This document shows, in pieces, positions 25,401 through 37,400 of a DNA stretch of 64,000 nt. The notes under the pieces are model-generated. The model was not told the origin of the DNA and did no database searches. It saw only the letters and a program-made list of their open reading frames with translations. A program made the translations under genes and the position numbers. Location of the stretch: assembly GCF_028858725.1 (NCBI RefSeq), contig NC_084766.1:23662501-23726500 (forward strand). Direction: 5' to 3'. Numbering within the stretch: position 1 is the stretch's first letter; every line of letters begins with the position of its first letter. The stretch comes from Colius striatus (lineage: Eukaryota; Chordata; Aves; Coliiformes; Coliidae).

Positions 25401-28400
25401 AGAGGTTTATGTGGAAGCCCAAGAAGGAATTCTCTGTTTTATAGGAGGGCACAATTCACTATTTTGCATAAAAAAGAAATGAAACTCAGATACTGGATAA
25501 GGAACCTCCTCCTTCAAGCAAGTTGTGAGGCAGTTGATGTGAATGACACATTTTGCCTGACCTTCCTTGCAGCAGGTGGTTCCTCTGCTTTTGCCATTAG
25601 CTTTGAAGCTATCTCTGTGGGTCCTGGTTCACATGATGTGTGACACTGCAAGGCTGTGGATATGATAAGGTTTTTCAGCAGTTTATATTCTAAACTGGAA
25701 ATCCCAAAGGCTTCAGAAGGAACTCATATACCAGTTGCAAACTATAATGCAAATCAGTACAACTAATTCCTATACAAGTCAGAGTGCTACATTTTCATGT
25801 CCAAATTTTGCATCAGCTCACATATGGGAATAACAAACTGGGAAGTGAAATTTCCAATTAACCTGCGTGCACAAGAGAATACAATAATGAGAATACCTTT
25901 ATAGTGATGATATTCACACAAAAATTAAGTAGCTGCTAGACAGTGATATGAGATTTTAGCTGTTACTTCTGTCCTTGTGATGTTTTGGTTTTTGCAGTGA
26001 GAAATGAGAAATACAAGTCAGGCATGGTCTCCACAGCACCTTTGCTCAGTAAGCAGTGCTTGTCCTTGGTACAGTAGAAAAAAAGGCATGACAAGCATTT
26101 TTCTAATTCTACAGAATCTTGAGCTGATCTGGGACCAACCAACTGCTCCTTCACTTACATATTTGTGTTTGTGTGGGCAAGAAGTGTATTGGGCTCATGC
26201 TGATGCACAGCAGAAGGCAGGAAATGTGTCTGAAGTGACAGATCATTTATTTCAGTCATTAAGTCCATCACAAAACTGTACTTTAAGTCTTTCTTCTTTC
26301 CTCATTTTAGGGTTGTATCTCCACTTACTTCCATGCACATCTTTCAAGTCCACTAGTTCCCATGCCTGCCCCATCTGTAAGCACTAGTACACATGCCTCC
26401 AATGAAAGGGAATTTGACACAGGCAAGAAAAGGCAAGGGCACTTATGATGTGCCCTTCACAGATCCAAGATGCTTAATCATCCAAGCACTGAAACACTTT
26501 TTTACCCAAACCTCCAATAAACTTTTTTTTTCTGCTCTATGAGCAAAATGACAACCACTTACTTCACAAGATGGATATACTCAGAGGGAATTGTCACTGA
26601 TGCTACTTTGCCAAGAAAAATTACTTTCAGGGTTTCCACTCAAACCCTCATTCAGAACAAGTGCTTGCCCATTTACAGACATTCCTCTATTAGATGTTGG
26701 CTTTTCAAACCCACTGGTTGGCTCCGCTTTGTCCATTTATCAGTCCTTCTCCATATACCTAGACCTAATGACATCTTTGAATGTATTCCTGTGCATTTAC
26801 AGAACCTATCTCTAATCCACATAGCCAAAATCCTATATTAATTCTTGAACTAAAAAAAAAATCCCATAACCATGCATTGGCAGATCTTCATTGGTTTTAA
26901 GCTTCTCCAATCAAACTCAATATCCTGTTTCTTGATCCTACCAAGCAGCCTTGCTTAGGCATTTGTTATTTCTGGCCATATGTCCCTACAGCACTCGACC
27001 AAACTTCTTACTGCTTTTTTTTTTCCCCACTTTTCTCTGTTTCCATGTTTTACATTTACATTTTCATCCAGAAATGTCATAAGCTGCTTAGAATTTTCTT
27101 TTCTATCATTCATATTAGATTTAGTTTCATAATTAAAAGCAGCAAGGCAATCAGCTCCTAAATTCTGTGGAAGCTCCAAACTCCTAGGGGAGACGGAAGA
27201 TGTGACAAAACTTCTTGAAGAATCTGTTTTGATTATTTCAGAAAGATGACAGCAACCAGACTCAAAAACGCCCATATTGATTTGACTCTTTTTTTATTTC
27301 AAGTGGATTTCACAGTATCGCCAGTACAGGCTGGGGGTGACCTGCTGGAGAGCAGTTCAGTGGAAAGGGACCTGCCAAGTTCTGGTTGACAGTAAATTAA
27401 ACATGAGCCAGCAATGTGCCCTTGTGGCCAGGAAGGCCAATGGCATTCTGGAGGACATTAAGAAGGGTGGCCAGCAGATTGAGGGAGGTTCTCTTCCCCT
27501 TCTACTCTGCACTAGTAAGGACACATCTGGAGTACTGTGTCCAGTTCTGGGTTCCCCAGTGCAAGATGGAGAGAGAAGTGTTGGAAAGAGTCCAGCACAG
27601 GGCCACCGAGATGATCAGGGGACAGGAACATCTTTCTCATAAGGAAAGGCTTAGGGATCTGGAGCTGTTTAGCCTGGAGGGGAACTGGAAAGGTGACCTT
27701 ATCAATGCTTATAAATACTTAAAGGACAGGTGTCAAGGGAATGAGGCAGTTGTTTCTGTAGTGTCCAGTGACAAGACAAGGGGTAACAAACACAAACTGG
27801 GACACAGGAGCTTCCACTTGAACATGAAAAGATGCTTCTTTGCTGTTAAGGTGAGGGAGCCCTGGCACAGGCTGCCCAGGGAGGGTGTGGAATCTCCTAC
27901 TCTGGAGGTTTCCAAACCCGCCTGGATGTGTTCCTGTGTGACCTGATTGATGGGAACCTGCTTTAGGAGGGGGTTGGACTGGATGATCTCTAGAGGTTAC
28001 AAAAAGCACTGCGGTAATAATCCTAGTCCGAGCTTCAGCTGCTGCTGTTGAAAGAGACTGTGTAAGCAGAAGACTATAGAGATCTGATATACCTCATATA
28101 TGGAGCTGTCTGATATTACATTGACTCACGTACCTCACATAAGCAGGTTTCACAAACAGAATGTGATAAAATCTTTTCTTTTTTGATGTATTGCAATCAG
28201 ATCAAGTCATTGAGCTCAGTCTAATTTTTGAACTTGAAGTAAGTGCATGCCATTGCTAGGGAAATGACAAGCATCTGTAATTTTTGTAATACGTCTAACA
28301 CATTGTTTGATAAATGGTCATTAAAGAACAAGATTAAAAAAAAGAATCGTTATGGAAAGGTGCTTAAGTTTGTCTGATCTCTTTCATAATGTTCCAGATA

Positions 28401-31400
28401 ATTTTTCTTTTTCTCAAGGTTATTCTGTTTTCACTGTCCTTATTCCAAAACAGAAACCTCCTTAAATACATTTACCATTAGTGCTAAGATAATTCATTTT
28501 CTTTAGCAGGTATAATTGAAGTTTGGTTTGTAGGACAACAATCAAAGAATTAAAATACCTTTGGAAGTTCCTTTGAACTAAGTCGATGCAGAGTGCAGAA
28601 ATGAGCCACAGCATACTCTAAGAGTGCTCCAAAGATAAAACTGAAGCAGATACCAAGGTACACATCAATTGCCTTAATAAAGCAGTTAGCACTTGGGAGT
28701 GAAGTTCTGGCTCCCATCATCAGTGTTGTCATAGTAAGGACTGTGGTAACACCTGTGGAACACAAAAAGCTAAGTTCTGGTAAAACACACACAGCAATGA
28801 GGGTCTCTACTGCAAAGGCCCTGCTATAAGACTGTTCCTGTCGCTGTGAACTCATAGCACGCCACAGCATTTAATGTGCCATGTATTGAAAAGAAGACTT
28901 TCAAAAAAACTTGTGGTTCTGAAGATAAAGGCTTAAAACACTCATGAAGTGTGCTTGTAAAGCTGAGGAGACTGCATATTAAAATGGGAGAGATAATGGT
29001 GTCATAGAATGTATATTTAAAATTAATGCATTATTCTTGTAATACTATGCAAACGCTCTCTTTAAAACATTCAGATATTATTTTGCTCAGTGCAGTTGTC
29101 CACTGGCCTCACTTGATGCAAAATCTTTCTTTCTTTCCTATTCTGTAGGTGTGTTTTTCCCACCCCATCTGCAGCCTGATCAGAATTTATTTGCATTCTT
29201 CTCCTTTCATAATATCTTTTATTTTATATTATATTTAATCTCTTATAATTCTCATATTATTCATGTTTTAATTAGTATGTATCATTATAGACCTCATAAA
29301 AGCTTCACAATTCTGCCTGTGAATGCCATGTGTTTTGGATATGTTGAAATTATTTCCAATATGACTGAGCTTTTTCCTCTGCCCTCAGCAGCTTCCCTTC
29401 CTTCAAGTCTCCTGTAGCTCTCAAAGACATTTTCTTAGTTAAAGAATAGCAAGGCTTTAAGAGGAATTTTATTGCTTTATTGGCTTCTCACCTATGCAGA
29501 TTCTGGCTGGAACTGATGACTGGCTTATCCAAAATGATACCCAGGAGAGCACAACCAGTAGGATTGATGGCACATATGTCTCTAGTATGAAATACAAGAT
29601 GTTTCTCTTGAGTTCAAAGTGAAACACTAGCTTTGGGTAACGTCCTATGGAAAGAGCAAGAAAAAAAAACATTGTGAAAGTGCAATTCATAAAATGTTAT
29701 ATAAATTATCAACCTGTATGACTTTTGTGGATTACAATGCAGTAAAAGCTTAACAAACAAGCTTGAAAAAAAATTAAACACATCCCTAAAAAAATTCTGT
29801 CATGAAGACTCTAAATTGAATGGAAGGAAAACATCAAAACGTATAACATTCAGTTACTATATCCAGAGTTTCATTAAGGACATCTTGAATTGAGGATTAG
29901 TGAAGGAAAACATAAATCCATTAATGTGTGGAAAGGACATTTCATTATATAACACAAGTCAAGGACATTTGAAATATCTTATGTATCTAACTGTGACTAT
30001 TCATTTGAATGAATGAGCTGCTGTACAAATTAGCATAATAACAATTGTAATTTCATGATGTTAGCATGGGTCCTTGCTTTTAACTGCCTCACATTCTGGC
30101 TTATTTTGCTTTGCTTTTCATTTGCTGTTGCTCAAGGTTTGGATCAAAAGTACCTTCTTTGACATTGCTGACTCTCACACTCCACTTAAAAACAAGCAAT
30201 ATCTTTGCATCTTTCCTGTCTATTTTTTCCTTACAGTAGTGCATTACAGTGCTTGTGTTTTTCTGAGTAGTGTCACTTTGGTGGCCCAAATGGCACAACC
30301 TGTAAGAGATTGATTTTCAGAAGATGAAAGTTTGGGTTCACAAAATCAAATATTAAAATGGGCTTCATAAGGGGGGAACACATTGATAAGCAAAGCATGG
30401 ATTTTCTATTCAGCTCACTATGTTTGGGCAACAGGAGTGTAGGATCTGAAATTGTTGCCAGTCCAACAGATGACAGGAAGGAAAAAGCTTGGTTTTCTGC
30501 TAACTTAAAAGTGCAGAAGATTTCTTTTCTGAAGGTTCAGGTTCAAAATTAAGTGTTAAAAGTGTTTAAGTTCTTAACATTACTTTAAAGACACTCGGAA
30601 TATCAGAGAGAACAATGCTTGAATATAGTGTGGTCAGATAGCTTTGGCATCATCTATTTTAATCCAATAAATTGTGATTTCCAGGATTTAACATTTGTTT
30701 CCAGTGCTACATACTTGTGAGTCAAAACAACTACAGAACAGTGAATGCACTTTAGCAACAATAATACATACACTGAAAGGTTAATTGTGTATCCTTTAGC
30801 TACACTCTGAGATATGGAGTTAAAGAACAGTGCTTTTAAAAGCTTGAAGTGCAAGTAATGGATGCCAAGAAATGTCTCGCAGCTCCCAGGCTAGCAAATG
30901 GATGGTTAAATTTGCATTGTTAAAGGTATTGTATAAATTGCTTTGAGAGAAAATAAGGTTTCATAGAATTCTTAAATTGAAAGAATTGATAGATTATGTA
31001 GTCTTATCCCAATCACAAGACACTAAATTTCCCCAGTTATCCCCTGCTTTGAAACTGGTCACTTTGGACTGATCTCTGTCAATCATTCTGTCAAAAATTT
31101 TTAATGACTAGTTTCTAATCTTAAACTGATTTCAGTTTTCTGCCACATTGACTCTGTTTTTTCACTAGTAGACTAAATAGTTCTTTGGTATTCAATTCTT
31201 TCTCCTTATGATAACAGAATCTTAAAGGTTGGAAGGGACTTTGAAAGATCATCTAGTCCAACCCCCCTGCCAGAGCAGGATCCCCTAGAACAGGTCACAC
31301 AGGAACTCATCCAGGTGGGTGTTGAATGTCCCCAGAGAAGGAGACTCCACAACTCATCTGGGCAGCCTGTTCCAGTGCTCCCTCACCGTGAAAAAATTCT

Positions 31401-34400
31401 TCCTCATCTATGATGGTACAAATATACTGTATTAGGGGGTTTTTTAAATAAGTTCAATATATCAAGTTCCTCAAGTTTCTGACAGCAAAATGGATACAAA
31501 GACACACAGTAGACTTGAATTATCTCATTAAGGCAGGAGATACAAAGGTGATTTATACCATTGCCATCATTTTTATGTGAAAGGAGGAACATTACATTAA
31601 TGTACCTCTGTTGATACTCCAATTTTTACCAATACAACTGTTTCAGTAAAAGTCATTTTGCCCATCAAAATTGGTATTAAGTGTAAGCAGATCAAAGTAA
31701 AGCACTCAATAGTTAGGAAATGAAAAACTTACAATTGACTGTGCAGCATTATTTCTGCTGCTATCTGCATTCATCCTTGCACAAAAATCAAGCACTAGTG
31801 CTATGGGAAAACACTAACTCTGCATGATAAAATACATGGTTAAAGTATATTTAGGGAAAGGGAATTAGGGCTGTACTGGCCATTGTAAATCTGTGGTTTC
31901 GTAGTGTGCAAGAGCAATGATTTAAAACCATAATAAAAGCTGTTAAGGATGTTCATAATTTTACTTGTGATCTTCTAGACTGATAGAGAAGACTGACAGA
32001 AGTCAAAACAGATTCTTTTAAATAGAAAATATATTTTTTGTAGTGTTTGTAGCATTATTACTGTGGCAGGGTTGCAGGAAACACACAAAGGGTGATGGCA
32101 TAGCTACTGTGAGTGAAAGAAGGGTGGCAGCCTAGACCTTGTGTGAGAGTACAGAGGGTGCAAATCATCAGCAGGAAACCAAATCCTCCACAAAAGTCAT
32201 TTGTCTGGCATTTCTGTGATGACCACAGGGAAGAACGTGGTGCCATGCATCCAGCAAAAGAGAGTGAAGAGACTGGACTACACTTCCTGCAGGGTACCAC
32301 AGGCACTTGAAGGGTTCCTGTTACTCAGCCTACAGCTGCTCTTTCGGAAGGAAAACTCTCAAATAGGCAATACATAACAGCCTCTCCTTGTTAGTGCCCT
32401 ACCACCACATCTCCATTCACCTTAATATAAAGCCCAAGTGTGTACATTGGAAGTTAGTACAAAAAAGTCTCACTTTGCCACTCTGCTGTAATTTCCAAGT
32501 GTAGACAAGCCCTCTGAATGTTCCCATGTTCTTTCATGGTATTTTTCCTGATGCTAGACATTTCTGAAGTAATGTGAACAACAAAGAGAAATAGAGATGT
32601 AGCAGCTTACAGTTGAGCAGCTCTTTGGGGAGCAAAGACAAGGCATTTCTGTAACCTTAAAGCTTTCTACTTGCCAGAACCCAAAGACACATCATGGACA
32701 TGATAATAACAGTGTCAGTGTTTCTCTAAAGAGTTCAGAATAGCTTTTGTAATGGAAATGTTGAAGCAATCTATATATAGATTGCTTCACATATATATAT
32801 GAACTCCTCCTGTAATAAACTGAAGGAAGCAGTAGTCAAGAAAAAGTATGCAATGCGTACTTATGCTAAAGAAGTAAGCTGCAGGACAAAATGAAGATAG
32901 GGAAATATTACAGGCCTTTTTTCACCTACACTCCACATGTATTAGAAGTTATCAACTTTAAAAAGAAACAGATTTGCTATTCCTATTATGTGAGTTGAGC
33001 ATGAGACAGTAGTGCTGTATCTTATTGCCCTTGACTTGTACATCTGAGGCTGTGGTGCCATCAGTCAAGTCAAAAGTGAAACAGGTTAATGTAATCCTAG
33101 TCCTGGCTGTACTAAAGTTAACTCAAGGACAGCTCAAGTCAAGTCCTCAAAAATGTCTATCTTGCCCCTTACTTGAGTCTTATTGAAAACAAAAATATTT
33201 GCATCACTATGAGAAGATGTTTTCTCATTCAAGTTTCTGGCCCACAACAGACATCATCTCAGTATGTGACTGCTTCGATTTACATTTCATAATGTAATGG
33301 AAATAATCTCTGTACAGACAGCTAACTCTGTAGCACTTACCAAAATATCAAATTATTGTGTGCAACAGTTTCTCAGATGAATCTGAACCTAAATGACTGT
33401 CAGTATATATACTCTAAAATCATGAGAAGATTGAGGCATTCTACTTAGGTTATCCCATAGTGAAAGAAAGTCAAGTTACTTGGGCTTTTAGAATTTACTA
33501 GAGAGCAGAAGTACAAAACTAGATGGTAGCTCTAGCTTGTAGATGAAGAACAAATCTAGATAGAAGTCTAGAATCTCCATATCTACTCTAATTCTACTGT
33601 TTAAATAAATAAATAGATAGATAGATAAACAGAAGTTCCCTAGAAGGCTGAAACAGGTGAAAGAAATCCATTGGTTCCAACTGACTACTTTTTTTTCAGC
33701 ATCATAAAACTTATACCAGCATAGACTCTTTCCCAGTAAGTCTAAGACTGAACATTCTAAAGGCAAGAAAAGCTAGTTTATTCCTTGTTATATCTTGCCT
33801 TTTAAGTTTGGCTCTCGGCTTCTAAAACAATACTGTAATTTACAGCACTGCCTATCTGACACTTTGTATAGATCGTGCCATAAAACTGATGATTTTTAGC
33901 AACACTGACTATTGCTGCACTGTCTGAGAAATAGATATAACTACATAAAAAAAGGCTTCCTTATCACCTTGGTTATTCATTTTTTGATTATCCCACTTTT
34001 CTACAGTGTCTGTTCCCTGTTGATGGCAGAATGCTGCATCTCTGCTCTTTCTTGCTGCCCTCTGGCCACCGGATGGTCACAGTAAATGTGCCTCAAGGAA
34101 GGACTGATGCTCTACAAATGCTGACAGAAGTTCCTAACTTCCACCTTACTGTTATGGGATGGGAGCATCTTCCCCACAGTTACTTCCTGTGGACTTTTTG
34201 ATGAACTCTACTCCAGTAAAAGACTGCTCCACTTCACTCTTTATGTAAGAAGCACTTTGCTATTCTGCACAGGGGTGTGCAGTCAGGCACAAAGAGCACA
34301 TTCTTCTCTATCATGAAAAATGTATGCTAACCCCTTGGGTGCCAGCTAAAATCTGTGATGTACATCTCACACAAGTGCATCAATATAACTCTACCAATGC

Positions 34401-37400
34401 ATCATTTTCTTCTCTTTTTGCACCTTTTAAGGGCACAGCACAAGAAGGCTTTAAACAGGATTTTACTGCTGAAAATCTAAGTTTTCAATATGCAATTTTT
34501 TTATTGCTTGTTTATAACAAACACCTGCATTAAGAAAAGGGTAGTGTTCTCATTTTTACTCAACAAATAACATTGTGCAGGGTGTCAATATATGTGTTTA
34601 ATATGTTATTACAGCTCCTTTGTTCCTCTGTCAGAGAAAAATCAGTCTTCTGTTCTTCACCACAAAGATCTTATAAACTACCTCTCTTCCTACTTGTTCT
34701 TCCCAGGTGAGGAAAGATCAGAACAGGCTTCTCAACATCCGTTTCACCTTCATGAAAATCCTTTCCAAAAAAAGAGTTTGAAATTCAAATTTCCGAAGAA
34801 TGAAACAAACTCTTTCATGTCGTGTGACAAAAAACCCAAAAAAAAAACCCCTTTAAAAAGAAATTATGCCACAGAAAGTTTTCCAAGTGTTATGTGTATT
34901 TCTGTCTATGCTACAAAGAACATCCCAGAAGTTAACAGAAAAATACCTCTTCTTACTATCCTTGATATTAATTCCATTCACTGCATTTTGTTATGTTTTT
35001 ATGTTACTGTAACTTTTTCAATATATTCTCCAAAACTTGTTTTATATCTCAACTGTTCTACACTGCAGAAGTATCTCAAAAACAGCTCATGATGGAAAAC
35101 TTTTCAACATCAACTCAAGTGGAAAACATTGCTTACAACGAGTTGATTATATAAGCTCACACAAAGAAATTGAATATAACATAGTAATGGATACACATGT
35201 AACTGCTGGAACCGGAGGCAAGACTGACCAAAGACTCGCCAGATAAGATTATACTGAACAGAGTTCTAAGACTGTATCTCTGTATGGCAAAGATGATGTT
35301 CTCAAGAATAAAAACTCAAGAGCAATTACAGATTATAAAAGAACTGATAAAGGCAATAAGAGAAGTTACTCTGTATAATACAACTCAAAAAAAAGAAAAA
35401 TTGAAAATCCTAGAAAATTTTGACTTCTAACTAAGAAACTTCCTGAACCTTGGGAAACTGCAGGTGGGTCTGTAGGAGAAAGCAAGGTAATGTCTCTGTT
35501 TTGACAGAAAGAGACTGTGACTGATGAACATATACTCTGTGCAGAAGTCTCTTTTATTTATACACTGTTATATACCCTTTATAGCTTATGTAGCTTTTGA
35601 TCTTCAGATTGCTAATCATAAATGAGAGTAACTCATTACTGGCTTAGTCATGAGCTCCCACCGCAGAAACCAATGATGTGGAGTGGCCAGGGGTCAGCAG
35701 AGTTTCAACACTGCATAGCCAAACAAGGTCTGATGAGGCCCTCTAGCCCAGAGAGGCTAAAGCAGGATTTGTGGCAGACATCAAAACCCTGGCAGAAACT
35801 GCTGACAAGGAACAGTAGCCAGTTCCCTTCGCAGACTCTTTCAAGAGAGCAAATGTCTTGTCTTTGTGCATCAAGGAGAGGAGACTGCCTTTATGGTTCA
35901 GTCTCTTCCTTCCCTCTGTACAGCCAAAATAATACAATTTAAGTACACCATTTTGCTGACTTCATTGTTTTCTAAGCAGAGAAGGGCACCAAGAGCCCTG
36001 ACTGCCTGACATAACTCTCCCTGATTTCTGGGCTCAGGCTGAAGCCTCAGTGTTAGACGAGACCTGCACAAGCTGAGCCTCTTCATTCCTGCTGCTGTGG
36101 AACGCTTGGCAGGAGGGTTGCCGAAGTGAGAGCAAGAATTAAGTTGCCAATCAGAAGCAAAGTTATCAACAGCAAATTTGCCTCAAGTATTAAATCAGAT
36201 TTTTGCTTCTTTCTCCAAATAAAAACAAAACTTGAAGACTTGCTGTTAAAATCGAAGCATTTATCAAAAGGAAACACATGGGGTCAGTCTTGTGACCAGT
36301 ACTGCTTATTAAATAAATTATGACATACCAAGTGTCTTTTAGGAGAAAAGTGTTAGTACACTGGAGAACAGGATTAGAGTTCAAAATTATCTCAACAACT
36401 ATCAGCCTGAGAAAAACAAGATGCAATTCAACAAAAGCAAGTACAAAGTCTTACACTCAGATGGGAATTATTACCTCCCTAAACAGAGCACAGGGAATAT
36501 GTGGCTACAGGACAATAAATAGATGAAGCTCTAGAAGGAATCAGAAGCTGAACAAGGTCAAGATGCACAACAATTTTCTGAAAGAAAAGCAAATACCAAC
36601 CCAGAATGGATAAAGAGGAACAGAGTTTATGAAACGCATTAAGTAAATATCTTGCTCTACAAAAGCTATCTGATGGAAACAGGGTAACTAGTTGTGACTG
36701 CTGCACATCAGCAAAGATATGAGAAGTTCAATAGGAGAACAACAGCAAAGAGAGGAAAGTCTAAGAAAGTGTTTATATTAATTTAAAAGTAGGGAAAGTA
36801 TTGGCCTGAGAAAAGATATATCTGTCCTGCAACACTGAAAGAGCTGCTGGAAGAATAGCAGGAAATTTGTCTTCTATATTAACATAATGGGTCTGAAATG
36901 CAGCAAGGGAGATCATGATTAGACATCAGGAAAATATGCATGTTACAATCACTAGAAAAAAATCATCTAGGGAGGGTGAAGTAGACACTTTGGAGGTTTG
37001 TTTAACTGACTCCTAGGAACATCTGTCAGGAAGGAGGCTGTAGATATAGATGACCTTGCCTTGTGACACAAGAATAGACTAAAGGAATTCTTAAAGTGTA
37101 TTACAGCCTTATTTCTATGGCTATTTATGCAAAAAGCTAGACTGTAACAGTTCTTTATTGCTTTTATGTTATTCCAATGGGAAAGGCAAGCTTTTTCTCA
37201 CACTGAGAATGTAGATGGCATTGTCTAGACAGCTAAAATAAAAAACCCAGCACCCATTGACACAGATACATCAATCTGGGGTCCACAAATGCATCAGTAC
37301 ATGCAGACTGAGGACTAAAGACAAGTAGGAAATGGTTCCAGGAATTAATTTACCCAAGTCCAAAATGAAACTGGTCTGCACCAAACCAAAATCAACACCA

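Noticed and set aside
26004..26387. 127-codon plus-strand ORF in intron 8
   Set aside because: No domain recognised, overlaps ORFs on the other strand and lies antisense within an intron.
34592..35092. 166-codon plus-strand ORF in intron 6
   Set aside because: The longest unexplained ORF, but composition and peptide suggest chance: Lys/Asn/Phe-rich, no domain recognised, no flanking splice or promoter signal. It lies antisense in an intron.
35247..35430. Stop-free, helix-like plus-strand reading next to the LTR-like segment
   Set aside because: About 60 codons with Lys/Glu/Leu content could look like a gag or coiled coil, but no viral motif is seen and the length is within chance for this composition.
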